Shown here in pieces: positions 26,140 through 36,236 of a stretch of DNA of 60,213 bases. The number at the start of each line of letters is the position of its first letter. Position 1 is the stretch's first letter. A program made the position numbers and the translations under genes. Origin of the DNA: Desulfarculales bacterium UBA702 (GTDB lineage: Bacteria; Desulfobacterota; Syntrophobacteria; Syntrophobacterales; Syntrophobacteraceae). The notes beneath the pieces were generated by a model. The model saw only the letters and a list, made by a program, of their open reading frames with translations. It did not search any database and was not told where the DNA came from. The stretch is taken from contig DBMI01000003.1 of assembly GCA_002298165.1 (NCBI GenBank), forward strand, positions 1 to 60,213. Direction: 5' to 3'.

Positions 26140-27060
26140 ATGGTTGATGTTTCCATCATCATACCTGCAAAGAACGAAGAGGCTTTTATCGGCCAATGTC
26201 TCGAATCGGTGCTTAATAATTCCTACCCCGGGGACGGGTATGAAATTCTTGTTGTTGATAATGGGTCCACCGACGACACCAGGGAGATATCGCGGAAGAT
26301 GGGAGCCATCGTCTATGAGAAGCCCGACTTATCAATTTCGGCACTGAGGAACTTCGGTGCAAAAATGGCTAAGGGAAGGATTCTTGCCTTTCTTGATGCC
26401 GATTGCACTGTTGCTGAAGACTGGCTTTGCCGGGCAGAAGAGTACTTTAAAAAGGATGAAATAGTCTGTTTCGGTGCTCCTCCAGGTATCCCCGATAACC
26501 CGACATGGGTTCAGAAGACGTGGTTTCTAGTTAGAGGGGCTCATGAGAGAAAGGTAACTAGCTGGCTCGAAACCGCTAACATGCTTATCAAACGCGAGGC
26601 TTTTCTGGCGGTAGGTGGGTTCAACGAGCATTTGACCACATGCGAGGACGTCGATATTTCCTATCGTCTATTAAAATCGGGGAAGATAGTCTCTGATCCT
26701 TCTATCAAGACAATCCACCATCGTGAACCTGGAACCTTGAGAGACTTCTTCAATAAGGAACGCTGGAGGGGCAGAAGCAATTACAATGGCCTTCTCCATC
26801 ACGGTCTAAAACTGCAGGAACTCCCGAGTCTTCTGCTACCGATTTATTTTGGGCTTATTCCTTTTTTGGTCCTGATTTTCACGTTGGTATCAGGGAGCCC
26901 GAATTATCTTCCCTTTCTCATTGTATGGCAGATACCGATAGTCGCCGGGACACTTTTGAAAACCAGAAGGCAAGCCTGCCACATCACGACCTTGATGCTA
27001 TTCGTACTGCTCAATGTCTATTATGCGGCGAGATTGTCCTCGATGCTCCAGGTAAAGTAA
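26140..27060 (+). CDS. GT2 family glycosyltransferase
   Basis: A 306-residue GT2 enzyme: DVSIIIPAKNEEAFIG, VDNGSTDDT, FLDADC (DXD) and FNEHLTTCEDVDISYRL, with hydrophobic C-terminal helices that place it at the inner membrane. It transfers a sugar to the lipid-linked repeat unit. The ATG at 26140 has GAGG 8 bases upstream. An in-frame start at 26080 would run back into the fused GT gene and is less likely. It is a clear paralogue of the enzyme at 39398 (same CEDVDIS and HxREP blocks). Confidence 0.86.
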   Translation: MVDVSIIIPAKNEEAFIGQCLESVLNNSYPGDGYEILVVDNGSTDDTREISRKMGAIVYEKPDLSISALRNFGAKMAKGRILAFLDADCTVAEDWLCRAEEYFKKDEIVCFGAPPGIPDNPTWVQKTWFLVRGAHERKVTSWLETANMLIKREAFLAVGGFNEHLTTCEDVDISYRLLKSGKIVSDPSIKTIHHREPGTLRDFFNKERWRGRSNYNGLLHHGLKLQELPSLLLPIYFGLIPFLVLIFTLVSGSPNYLPFLIVWQIPIVAGTLLKTRRQACHITTLMLFVLLNVYYAARLSSMLQVK

Positions 27061-27099
27061 GACTTACCCGACATAAGTAGGCGAGAAAGTTTTAATTGC

Positions 27100-28965
27100 A
27101 TGTGCGGAATAGCCGGAGCGACTCGAAATCTCCTCGGTGCCAATCCTGAGAAGACCCTCGGCCGTATGAACGTGGAAGTGAATCATAGAGGCCCCGACAT
27201 GAATGGGGTCTTCTGGGATTCGCATATGGGGCTATGCCATACCCGTTTATCTATCATAGACCTCTCCCCGGATGGCAAACAGCCAATGAGTACCGTAGAC
27301 TCCAGATATACGATCACTTTTAATGGAGAGATATACAATTTTCTGGAACTCCGGGAAGAGCTGATATCAGAAGGCTACCAGTTTCGCACGAAAACCGATA
27401 CCGAAGTGCTTCTCTATTTATACGATCATTATGGGCCGGCATCTGTTGACAAGATCCGTGGGATGTTTGCCTACGCAATATGGGATTCGCGGGAGAAGAA
27501 GCTCTTTGCGGCAAGGGATCGCATAGGCAAGAAGCCGCTTCATTATTTCTTTTGTAACGGAGAGTTTGCTTTTGCTTCCGAAATAAAGTCTCTCCTGCAG
27601 TTGGAAGGCATTCCCAGGGAAATCGATCGCACTGCAATAATTGACTACATGAAGTATCTTTTCATACCGCACCCAAAGACGATCTATAGAAGCATTCAAA
27701 AGCTTGAGCCAGGATACTTCCTGCTCTACCAGGATGGGCGTCTGGAAATCCGCAAATACTGGGACGTGGATTTTTCAGATTGTTCTCAGAGCAACACGGA
27801 GGGGCTATCGTACGAGTTGCTTCGGGAATTAGAGGGCGCGGTGGGTTGCCGCCTGATTTCTGATGTGCCTCTGGGAGCATTTCTTAGCGGCGGCGTGGAT
27901 TCCTCGGGCGTGGTGGCTTTGATGGCCAAGGCCTCCAATGGTCCGGTCACAACTTGTTCTATTGGCTTTGGCGATAAGGAGCACGACGAAGCGGTATTTG
28001 CGAAAAGATTTGCCGCCGAAATTGGCACAAATCATCATGATTACTATGTCGACAACGAGCCTGCCAATATATTGAAAAAACTCGTCTGGCACTTCGATGA
28101 GCCCTTTGCGGATTCCTCAATGGTGCCAACGTATTATGTATCCAATCTGGCGAGGCGCAGCGTCACTGTGGCTCTGACAGGCGATGGAGGTGATGAGAGC
28201 TTTGCCGGCTATGATAAATACGTTCTGGACGGGTACGAAAATCTTGCAAGAAGACTCGCCCCCCACAATTTACTCAGCGCCATCGAAAGGGCCACAAATG
28301 GATTTTATACCGGCACTCTCAAAAGGTTGAACTCTCTATCAAGGAGTGCCGGGCTTCCTCCAGCAAGCGCTTTCTATGAAACCAATACATTTGTATCGGA
28401 TCGGCAGCTCCAAGCCTTAATGTCTGATGAATTATCAAAGACATCTGCCGCATATGATCCCAGCTGTCACATAAAACGATATTTCGCAAGTTCGAATGGA
28501 CCAGACCACCTGTCAAACCTGCTCTATACGGATCTTAAGCTTTACTTGCCCGGCGATATCCTGGTCAAGGTAGACAGGATGAGCATGGCCAATTCCCTGG
28601 AGGTAAGATCTCCTCTGTTGGATCACAAAGTTATAGAACTTGCCGCGCGAATTCCTTCCAGCGCGAAGCTCCGTGGGCGAGAGAAGAAGTTCATATTAAA
28701 ACGGGCGTTAGCAAAGGTGCTTCCATCCGACGTATTGAAAAGGCCGAAGCACGGGTTCACGGTACCACTTGACCGTTGGTTCAGGGACGAGCTTCGTGAA
28801 ATGAATGAAAGCACCGTTTTTGGCAGCAAGAATATGCCGGAGTTCTTCCGTATGGAATCGATGAGGTCATTGTGGAATCAGCATCTGGCCGGAAAAGCCA
28901 ATCATGGAACAATTCTATGGTCCCTTCTGGTTTTTGCTCTTTGGCTGGATCTTTATTCTAACTGA
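27100..28965 (+). CDS. Asparagine-synthase-type amidotransferase of exosortase loci
   Basis: A 621-residue glutamine-dependent amidotransferase. It has the N-terminal class-II glutaminase domain with nucleophile Cys2 (MCGIAGATRN) and the NGEIYNFLELREEL and GVFWDSHMGLCHTRL blocks. The C-terminal synthetase domain has the PP-loop SGGVDSSG (about 262-270), GDGGDESFAGYDKY and VDRMSMANSLEVRSPLLDHK. It belongs to the AsnB-like group that accompanies PEP-CTERM/exopolysaccharide genes and probably amidates a uronic acid or other carboxyl group in the polymer. Confidence 0.87.
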   Translation: MCGIAGATRNLLGANPEKTLGRMNVEVNHRGPDMNGVFWDSHMGLCHTRLSIIDLSPDGKQPMSTVDSRYTITFNGEIYNFLELREELISEGYQFRTKTDTEVLLYLYDHYGPASVDKIRGMFAYAIWDSREKKLFAARDRIGKKPLHYFFCNGEFAFASEIKSLLQLEGIPREIDRTAIIDYMKYLFIPHPKTIYRSIQKLEPGYFLLYQDGRLEIRKYWDVDFSDCSQSNTEGLSYELLRELEGAVGCRLISDVPLGAFLSGGVDSSGVVALMAKASNGPVTTCSIGFGDKEHDEAVFAKRFAAEIGTNHHDYYVDNEPANILKKLVWHFDEPFADSSMVPTYYVSNLARRSVTVALTGDGGDESFAGYDKYVLDGYENLARRLAPHNLLSAIERATNGFYTGTLKRLNSLSRSAGLPPASAFYETNTFVSDRQLQALMSDELSKTSAAYDPSCHIKRYFASSNGPDHLSNLLYTDLKLYLPGDILVKVDRMSMANSLEVRSPLLDHKVIELAARIPSSAKLRGREKKFILKRALAKVLPSDVLKRPKHGFTVPLDRWFRDELREMNESTVFGSKNMPEFFRMESMRSLWNQHLAGKANHGTILWSLLVFALWLDLYSN

Positions 28966-29035
28966 TTTCCAGACTGCATAGCAGCCGGGTTCGATAAAGG
29001 CAGGCGGCTACCAATATGGGACTGATGAAGAAGAG

Positions 29036-29584
29036 ATGATTTGCCCAAATCTCAGAGCTGATATACAGCGGTTCGGCAATGACCGTCCCAATATCAGAAC
29101 ACTCGTCCGAGGACTGGCTTCCCAAGGTTTTCAGGCTATTCTGGTATACAGGTTCTTTCACTGGCTTGGTGCATACAACATCCCATCTCAGCCTTTTAGA
29201 TTCGTGTTTGAACGGCTAATCGAGATTTTCACCGGAATTTCCATTCCCGCGGAATGCAAGATTGGAAAAGGTCTTCGCATCCACCACTTTGGAGGCATTA
29301 TTCTCCACCCATCAACAGTAATCGGAAATAACTGTACTCTATACCACCAGGTAACGATCGGAGACCGCGGCGGGCGCGGTGGATCCGCAATTATCGGCGA
29401 CAACGTTCTTATTGGAGCAGGTGCGAAAATCATCGGAGAGATCAATATCGGCAACAATTGTAGAATAGGTGCGAACGCTGTCATCAATAAAGACGTTCCA
29501 GATGATTCCGTTGCTTACGGGAATCCATGTATCATCGCCCCGACTAAATCTAAAGAATATAACAAAACCGGAGTCTCCGAATGA
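29036..29584 (+). CDS. Serine-acetyltransferase-like hexapeptide-repeat protein
   Basis: A 182-residue left-handed beta-helix acyltransferase similar to CysE: LRADIQRF start, IPAECKIGKGLRIHHFGGI, then hexapeptide repeats (IIGDNVLIGAGAKIIG, NIGNNCRIGANAVI). In exopolysaccharide loci such enzymes usually acetylate sugars, not serine. AGAAGAG precedes the ATG. Its stop overlaps the start of the next glycosyltransferase by 4 bp (ATGA), so they are translationally coupled. Confidence 0.82.
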   Translation: MICPNLRADIQRFGNDRPNIRTLVRGLASQGFQAILVYRFFHWLGAYNIPSQPFRFVFERLIEIFTGISIPAECKIGKGLRIHHFGGIILHPSTVIGNNCTLYHQVTIGDRGGRGGSAIIGDNVLIGAGAKIIGEINIGNNCRIGANAVINKDVPDDSVAYGNPCIIAPTKSKEYNKTGVSE

Positions 29585-30798
29585 ACCCGGTTCGAGTTAT
29601 GGACCTGCGCGGCACTTACAAAGGAGGAGGCGGACCTGACAAGACCATTCTCAACTCAGCCGCTCAGCATGATCCCACAAAGGTGGATGTACATGTGACT
29701 TACCTCCGGCAGCCTAATGATAAAGAGTTCCAGATACCGACAATGGCCGCCGAGCGCGGAATCAACTATACCGACCTGGTGGATCGTGGACTGCTGGATC
29801 TGAAATGCCTGTGGGGCCTGAAGCAGCTGTACCGCGAACACAATATCCAGGTAATCCACACACATGACGACAAGACCCTGCTATGCGGCTGGCTGTTAAA
29901 AATGATAGTCCCGGGAGGGCGGCTACTGCACACCTGTCACAGCCATGCGGAATACAGCCGGGAAGATTTTCCCTCACTGATTTCCTATTTAAAATTTCGC
30001 CTTCGAAAGCGGTTTGTACTCTTTTTAATGGATCGTCACGATAAACCGATTCTCACCGTTAGCGAGAATACACGGCAGCGGTTGATCCGTGGCGGATTAG
30101 ATGCGGGTGCTGTACGCGTACTTCACAATGGCATAGATACGATTGCCTGGAGCATGGTAAATGCCCGCCCCGTGCTGCGCGATGAGTTAAAGATGCTGCC
30201 GGGCGAGCTTTTGGTGGGCACAGTTGCGCGCATCACTTATGACAAGGACCTCCCCACCTTCTATGAAGTGGCCCGGAGGGTGATGCAACGGTTTCCAAAC
30301 ATACGGTTTGTCATCGTAGGCGACGGCTACGGTGACGAACTTTCGCAGGCGCGCGCCGAAGTCGAGCGACTGGGGCTTGGTGGCCTTATTCACTTTACCG
30401 GCCATCGAAATGACCTTAAGGACATTTACACTTCCCTGGACCTGTTCCTCATGACTTCGCGCACTGAAGGTATGCCCAATACTGCGTTAGAAGCTATGGC
30501 CATGGGATTGCCGGTTGTCTCCACGAGCGTCGGCGGAGTTCCGGAACTCGTCGCTGATGATTTGACTGGTTTTCTGCGTCCATGCGGGGACGCTGCAGGA
30601 CTTGCTGAGGCGGTGTGCAGGCTCTTGGCTGACGAAAATCTTCGGGGGAGTTTTGCGGAGGCCGCCAGGCGGCGCATTGAAGATCGGTTTGACTTCACTG
30701 CCCGTGTTCGTGCAATGGAATCCATCTATTTTGAATTTGCCGGAGCAATTGATTCGGCGTCATATGCCCGCCCCGGGACAGAGATCGTCGGAAATTGA
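29581..30798 (+). CDS. GT4 family glycosyltransferase
   Basis: A 405-residue GT-B enzyme. The N-terminal domain has a glycine-rich loop TYKGGGGPDKTI. The C-terminal domain has VGTVARITYDKDLPTFYE, RFVIVGDGYGDEL, and the nucleotide-sugar site SRTEGMPNTALEAMAMGLPV (E-x7-E) followed by VGGVPELV. It is retaining, cytoplasmic or membrane-associated. It overlaps the gene before by ATGA and the gene after by TTGA, making a coupled trio 29036-33398. Confidence 0.87.
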   Translation: MNPVRVMDLRGTYKGGGGPDKTILNSAAQHDPTKVDVHVTYLRQPNDKEFQIPTMAAERGINYTDLVDRGLLDLKCLWGLKQLYREHNIQVIHTHDDKTLLCGWLLKMIVPGGRLLHTCHSHAEYSREDFPSLISYLKFRLRKRFVLFLMDRHDKPILTVSENTRQRLIRGGLDAGAVRVLHNGIDTIAWSMVNARPVLRDELKMLPGELLVGTVARITYDKDLPTFYEVARRVMQRFPNIRFVIVGDGYGDELSQARAEVERLGLGGLIHFTGHRNDLKDIYTSLDLFLMTSRTEGMPNTALEAMAMGLPVVSTSVGGVPELVADDLTGFLRPCGDAAGLAEAVCRLLADENLRGSFAEAARRRIEDRFDFTARVRAMESIYFEFAGAIDSASYARPGTEIVGN

Positions 30799-33398
30799 AA
30801 AACCCAAAATCAATCTACTGCAATAATCCTTCTCCTTTCGCTCGGCTCGGAGAGCCTGTAAGATTAGGGGTCCCCTTCGCGCGCAGTTCTGTGAATGATG
30901 CGACACTCCTAACTTTGCATAATTCGAGTGGGGAGATCCTGCCGCTACAGACATTACCGCTCGCGCGTTGGAACGATGGCAGTATAAAGTGGCTGCTGTG
31001 CGATTTTCTTGCCGACCTGCCTTCTTCAGGTGAGGCAGTGTTTACATTGCAGCATGAGAACTCCTCTCTCGGTGCCAATAATCCTTTTTGCATTGAAAAG
31101 AAAACCGGGTGTTGGCAAATCGACACTGGAAAAGCACTCTTCGAAATCGACGCACAAATTTTACGGCCTTTTCTCTCTGTGCACTCTGCCGGTACTGCAG
31201 TTGCAGAGGCGGCCGAAATGCGCCTTGCGGATGTCGATGGACAGGCTTGGACGCCGAAGATCGACCGGATGGTGCTGGAAGCAGGCGGACCGGTGCGTGC
31301 CACCTTGTTTTTCTCTGGCAGGTTCCAATCAGGTAAAAGAGAGTTGCTGCGATTCGAGGCACGACTGCATCTATTTGCCGGCAGCGCCCGCGCTGCCTTT
31401 AAACTGCGCCTGCATAACGCTAGGGCGGCACTCCATCCCGGCAACCTCTGGGATTTGGGAGATCCCGGCTCGGTGATGCTGCGTGAATGGAATTTAGACC
31501 TTTCTGCAAAGCCTCGGCACAACCCCAAATTAAGGCTGCGGACCAACCCGGAGGAGGCATGGTGGGAGCCAAGCTCCGCAACGAGTGCTCGATTGTATCA
31601 AGAGTCGAGCGGGGGGCAGTGCTGGGATAGTCCGGTTCATCGCAATCGCCATGGGCATGTGCCCATGGCGTTTCGGGGTTGGAGGTTGAGTTCCGGTGGC
31701 CGGATTATGGCGGATGGTCTGAGGGCCGAGCCTTTGCTGTGGTATGGTGGCGCTGAGTGTCAGGGCATCAGCGTGTCGGTGGATAATTTCTGGCAACGCT
31801 TCCCAAAAGCTGCAGAGTTAAGCCCGCAAAGATTAAGTATAAGTCTTCTTCCACCCGAATTTCCCGGGGGGCATGAACTTCAGGGCGGTGAGCAAATCAC
31901 TGAGACACTTCGTTTTGACTTCGCGGCACCTGCAGAGTGTCATCCGTGGGGTTACCCAACTTTGGATGCCCGTTGCGATCCGGAGGTATACAGTGCCTCG
32001 GGTGTTTTTCCAGATGGCCTTTGGCCTCCCTCAGAGCCCAGATATGTTGCTCTGACAAATACTGCATTGGGCGAAAACACCGGTTTTTTTGCCAAGCGCG
32101 AGAAGATAGATGAATATGGATGGCGCAACTTCGGGGAACTCTATGCCGATCATGAATCTGCATTGAATAAGGATGGCAGGTCCTTTGTCTCTCACTATAA
32201 TAATCAATACGACCCGCTTCTCTCGTTTTACCGTCTATACCTTGCCGGCTGCGATGCTCGTTGGGGCGAACTTGCCAGAAACCTTGCGGCCCATCTAGCC
32301 GACATAGATATAAATCACACTGATGAAGACCGCGAGGAGTATTGCCATGGGCCTTTCTGGCATACAGACCACTACCTCGATGCCGGTCTTTCGACCCACC
32401 GTATGGCTTCCAGGGAACACCTCGCTCACAAAAACCCCGCTTTGTGCGGTGGCGGGCCCGGAGCGGAACACTGCTACTCATCCGGGTTGACCGTTCACTA
32501 TTTCCTAACAGGGGATCCTAGAAGCCGTGAGCTGGTTCTTGGATTGGCCGACTGGTGCTGGCGGTCTTTGAATGGGCCCCAGACATTAGGTGCAGCAGCG
32601 CTTCGCACCATCAAGCGATTCGGTCAATGGAGGCGCCTGCAAGGAACTGACACGATTTGGGCTCTATTTCCGTTCACCCGAGGTACTGGCAATTGTCTGA
32701 ATGCAACTCTCGATGCGCTCGAAATCACCAACGATCGCCTCTTTCTTTCTCGCGCCGCGGAACTCATCAAGGGCACTGTTCATCCACAGGATCTCCCGCA
32801 GAGACGGGATCTGCTCAATGCTGAGGCTTGCTGGTCATACACTGTCTTCCTGTCGGCGCTTTGTCGATTCCTCCATATCAAGCATGAATGGGCTGAGTTG
32901 GACAATGATTACTATTATGCGCGAGAAAGCCTGCTGACTTATGCTCGCTGGATGGCTGAAAACGAATACCCCTATCTGGAAAAACCGGAGATTCTGGAAT
33001 ATCCAAATGAGACCTGGGCAGGACAAGACCTTCGAAAAGGTCTGATATTTTTTCACGCCGCCAAATATGCCGACGAAAAAACGCAACTTCAATTTAATGG
33101 GCGGGCACGCTTTTTCCTGGAAACAGGTTTCGATGAGTTGTTGCAATGCGACACGCATCACTTCACTCGACCACTGGCGTTAACCCTCCAAAATGGTTGG
33201 GTGATCGAAGCTATGGGTTCCCTGCAAACCACTCTTTCTGAATTCGATTCGGTTGCAGTTTCCAACGGCCTGCCAGTTCCGCGGGTAACCTTTGCTGAAG
33301 TTATCCGGCGCAGCGCGATAGACCTGCTAAGGGTGCTTCCCCAAAGCGGCCCAATGCGCGAATGGCGTTGGCTGCGAGCCAGATTGGGAATTGACTGA
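30795..33398 (+). CDS. PcRGLX/YetA-like (RIFT-barrel) carbohydrate-active protein
   Basis: An 867-residue protein resembling the exo-rhamnogalacturonan-lyase-like (PcRGLX, YetA) family. N-terminal beta-rich domain: GEPVRLGVPFARSSVNDATL and LARWNDGSIKWLLCDFLADL. A C-terminal alpha-toroid-like region has YCHGPFWHTDHYLDAGLSTHRM, GGGPGAEHCYSSGLTVHYFL and NEYPYLEKPEILEYPNETWAGQD. There is no signal peptide or membrane helix, unexpected for a polymer-degrading enzyme. It starts at TTG 30795, overlapping the GT4 stop. It may trim or check precursor or act on recovered oligosaccharides. Family recognised by pattern only. Confidence 0.7.
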   Translation: MKNPKSIYCNNPSPFARLGEPVRLGVPFARSSVNDATLLTLHNSSGEILPLQTLPLARWNDGSIKWLLCDFLADLPSSGEAVFTLQHENSSLGANNPFCIEKKTGCWQIDTGKALFEIDAQILRPFLSVHSAGTAVAEAAEMRLADVDGQAWTPKIDRMVLEAGGPVRATLFFSGRFQSGKRELLRFEARLHLFAGSARAAFKLRLHNARAALHPGNLWDLGDPGSVMLREWNLDLSAKPRHNPKLRLRTNPEEAWWEPSSATSARLYQESSGGQCWDSPVHRNRHGHVPMAFRGWRLSSGGRIMADGLRAEPLLWYGGAECQGISVSVDNFWQRFPKAAELSPQRLSISLLPPEFPGGHELQGGEQITETLRFDFAAPAECHPWGYPTLDARCDPEVYSASGVFPDGLWPPSEPRYVALTNTALGENTGFFAKREKIDEYGWRNFGELYADHESALNKDGRSFVSHYNNQYDPLLSFYRLYLAGCDARWGELARNLAAHLADIDINHTDEDREEYCHGPFWHTDHYLDAGLSTHRMASREHLAHKNPALCGGGPGAEHCYSSGLTVHYFLTGDPRSRELVLGLADWCWRSLNGPQTLGAAALRTIKRFGQWRRLQGTDTIWALFPFTRGTGNCLNATLDALEITNDRLFLSRAAELIKGTVHPQDLPQRRDLLNAEACWSYTVFLSALCRFLHIKHEWAELDNDYYYARESLLTYARWMAENEYPYLEKPEILEYPNETWAGQDLRKGLIFFHAAKYADEKTQLQFNGRARFFLETGFDELLQCDTHHFTRPLALTLQNGWVIEAMGSLQTTLSEFDSVAVSNGLPVPRVTFAEVIRRSAIDLLRVLPQSGPMREWRWLRARLGID

Positions 33399-33406
33399 GA
33401 GTCATT

Positions 33407-34603
33407 TTGGGAAACATCAATATTAATGGCGCGCAGCCAAGTAGGATCATGCATATCGTTTTGCGCATGGAGCCTGGCGGGTTGGAAACCTTGGTCATGC
33501 AATTGTGCCTTAAAATGCAAGACTCTCTTTTTGTCCCCGAGGTGCTCTGCCTTCAACAGGCCGATGCCCAATTCCATGCCCCTCTTGATGCTGCGGGCAT
33601 TCCAGTTCGTGTGATGCGCAAACGCCATCGTTTTGATTTCAGTTATTTTTTTCGTGTTGCCAGACTATTGCGGAAGCGCCGGATCGATATAATTCACGCT
33701 CATAGCGGCTGCTTTTTTTATTCCGCCATTTTTGCCCTGCTGGCCGGCGTCAGTCGATTCATTTTCACTGCCCATGGTCTGCCCATTCTTAATGGGGTGA
33801 AGGATCGAGTCGAAGATAATCTGGCGGCACTCACTTGCGACCGCATTGTGGCCGTATCCGAGGAGATCAACTCCGTTCTGCGAAGTCGTATGCCTTTTGC
33901 CCGGCAACGGATTACGACTCTAATCAACGGCATTGATACCGAACGGTTTCGCCCGTTTTCAAACTTACAAGCACGTTCTGCCGTTATCGCACGCTATGGA
34001 TTGCCCGAAGATGCAAGGTGGATCGGAAGCGTCGGGAGGCTCGACCCTGTCAAGAACTATCCTATGCTGCTGCGCGTTTTCGCCAGGCTGGCCCCTGCAG
34101 ATCCACTACTACGATTAATGCTGGTTGGCGATGGTACAGAGCGCTGCAATCTTGAGACCATGACCCGGGATTTGGGCATTGCCGAAAGAGTCGATTTTCT
34201 CGGGATGCAGTATCATGTGGAGGAACTGTTGCCTCTGTTAGATGCTTTTGTGCTGACCTCAGTTACGGAAGGTACATCTATTTCGCTGTTAGAGGCGCAA
34301 GCATGCGGTGTTCCGGCAATAGTGACAAACGTGGGTGGGAATGGATTCATAATCCGATCTGGCGAGAATGGTTTCCTTTGTGAGGTTAACGACGACACAG
34401 CCATGTCAGAGGCACTGTGCCGATTGAGGAACGAACCGGGACTGGCTGGACGGATGCGATTGGAGGCTTGCCGACGTGTTCTGGAAGACCTGAATCTGGA
34501 TGCCATGGTGCAAAAGTATAATGAGTTTTACCAATCGCCGTTTAGATTAGTATCGGTTGAGAGTGAGGTAAAAAAAAGATTATGTTCAATAGCTTGCATC
34601 TGA
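33407..34603 (+). CDS. GT4 family glycosyltransferase, PEP-CTERM-locus sugar transferase type
   Basis: A 398-residue GT-B enzyme resembling the exosortase-locus Stp2 group. The N-terminus IMHIVLRMEPGGLETLVMQLC carries the acceptor-side GG loop, then HAHSGCFFYSAIFALLAG and FTAHGLP. The nucleotide-sugar site is TSVTEGTSISLLEAQACGVP with NVGGNGFII. The first possible start is TTG 33407; an ATG at 33449 (MHIVLRM) also fits the family start. It follows the PcRGLX-like gene by 8 bp. Confidence 0.86.
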   Translation: MGNININGAQPSRIMHIVLRMEPGGLETLVMQLCLKMQDSLFVPEVLCLQQADAQFHAPLDAAGIPVRVMRKRHRFDFSYFFRVARLLRKRRIDIIHAHSGCFFYSAIFALLAGVSRFIFTAHGLPILNGVKDRVEDNLAALTCDRIVAVSEEINSVLRSRMPFARQRITTLINGIDTERFRPFSNLQARSAVIARYGLPEDARWIGSVGRLDPVKNYPMLLRVFARLAPADPLLRLMLVGDGTERCNLETMTRDLGIAERVDFLGMQYHVEELLPLLDAFVLTSVTEGTSISLLEAQACGVPAIVTNVGGNGFIIRSGENGFLCEVNDDTAMSEALCRLRNEPGLAGRMRLEACRRVLEDLNLDAMVQKYNEFYQSPFRLVSVESEVKKRLCSIACI

Positions 34604-34636
34604 ATACGAGTCTCAAACAATGAGAGTTGACGTAAG

Positions 34637-36121
34637 GTGCTAAAGAACAACCTCCGCCACCTGTTCACGCATTCTTTCATCTATTCACTCGGGTGGGCCG
34701 CAAGCGTATTGGCCGGGATAGTTTTGCTCCCCGTCTACTCCAGGTACCTGTCTCGGGCCGACTATGGTGCCATTGACCTGATCCAGCAATCGAACGGAGT
34801 GTTAAAAATAATTTTCATGTCAGGGCTCAATATTGCCGTGACTAAATTTTTCCACGACGCCAAAGATGATCAAGGCCGGTCGACCGCTATGTCCGGGAGT
34901 AACATTGTCGTCACATTTCTGGGGTTGTGTTCGGCTCTGCTGTGTTTTGGGTTTAATAGAGAATTGGCCGACTACGTTTTGGGTGGACCGGAGTATGTGC
35001 CAGTTATCAATGTAGGAGCCGCAACCCTATTTTTCGATATCACGTATATGGGGCTCTGCACTCAATATTACGTTGCTCAAGAATCGCTGATGTTCGTCAA
35101 GCTTAACCTGGTAAAGCTTATCACTGGTATAATCGCTAATCTGCTGTTTGTGGTCTGGAATGAAATGGGAGCAGTTGGCATGTTGTATGGGAACCTGGTG
35201 TCGTTTATCCCAGTAACGATAATTGCAGCATCTCGATGTTACAGGCTGTATGGATTTAGTATTGATGCCCATTTACTGAAAAAGATGTTCCGTTATGGCG
35301 CACCTATGGTCCCGGCCACTCTATTGGCTGCAATTATGCACAATGCGGACAGATTTTTCCTGCGCGCCTTCGGCTCACTTGACCAGGTTGGATTGCTCAC
35401 CATGGGAATCAATTTCCCAAGCATGCTTAATGCGGTCTTATTGACTTCATTCAATTCTATCTGGGCGAGCGCTGTAATGTTCCAATTGGATAAACAGTCA
35501 GATGCAGATTACCAGGCGCGCAGAATCGCTACTTATTTTATGACGGCCTATTGCTGCCTGCAAACTGTCTTGGGGGTTTACTCGACAACGATTATGTATA
35601 TCCTGGTTGACGCCAAGTTTTACCCTTCCCATTCCGTCATTCCAATAGTATGTATGGGGTATTGCTTTCACGCGATTTATACTTTCCTGACCGTATCGGC
35701 ATTCACACGGGGCAAAACCCACCTGATGATTTATGCTTACGCCTTTCCTGTGGCTATCAAAGCATTGTTAAGTCTTTTTTTCGTGCAACGGTTCGGGTAC
35801 TTGGCCTCCGCCTGGATTATATGTGCTACATACGCAACCTTCACCGCATCATGCTTCGTTCTGTTCAGGCAAACCGTTCCTGACCGGATCGAGCATAATA
35901 GGCTGGCCATTCTGTTTATTAGCTGTTCATGTGTATTGCTGATTTCATCCTACCTGCCGATAAAAGGTCTTTTCATACGCGCAGCTATACAGAGCACACT
36001 ACTCCTTTGCCTGGCGGTGTTTTTGTGGCAAGGCCCTTACCTGACCGATGAAGAGAGAAGTTATTTCAGAGTAGAAATGAACCAAGTGTTTGCCCGCATG
36101 GGAACCTTATTCGCGAAATGA
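34637..36121 (+). CDS. Wzx-type oligosaccharide flippase
   Basis: A 494-residue MOP-superfamily membrane protein with about 14 predicted helices. The N-terminus has SFIYSLGWAASVLAGIVLLPVYSRYLSRADYGAIDL, typical of Wzx/RfbX. It flips the undecaprenyl-linked repeat unit to the periplasm. It starts at GTG 34637 with only a weak ribosome site (GTAAG). Its presence, with the ligase/polymerase at 43435 and the Wza and Wzz-type genes, makes this a Wzy-dependent locus. Confidence 0.87.
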   Translation: MLKNNLRHLFTHSFIYSLGWAASVLAGIVLLPVYSRYLSRADYGAIDLIQQSNGVLKIIFMSGLNIAVTKFFHDAKDDQGRSTAMSGSNIVVTFLGLCSALLCFGFNRELADYVLGGPEYVPVINVGAATLFFDITYMGLCTQYYVAQESLMFVKLNLVKLITGIIANLLFVVWNEMGAVGMLYGNLVSFIPVTIIAASRCYRLYGFSIDAHLLKKMFRYGAPMVPATLLAAIMHNADRFFLRAFGSLDQVGLLTMGINFPSMLNAVLLTSFNSIWASAVMFQLDKQSDADYQARRIATYFMTAYCCLQTVLGVYSTTIMYILVDAKFYPSHSVIPIVCMGYCFHAIYTFLTVSAFTRGKTHLMIYAYAFPVAIKALLSLFFVQRFGYLASAWIICATYATFTASCFVLFRQTVPDRIEHNRLAILFISCSCVLLISSYLPIKGLFIRAAIQSTLLLCLAVFLWQGPYLTDEERSYFRVEMNQVFARMGTLFAK

Positions 36122-36236
36122 CGTTATAGATAGTATCCTGCATCGAAAATGAGCTGCACGTGAAATTGCTGACGCTCAAGTCGTTATTACAAGCGAATCA
36201 ATCTGCCTCTGAGATAAATCGTTTGGAAAGGCATTT

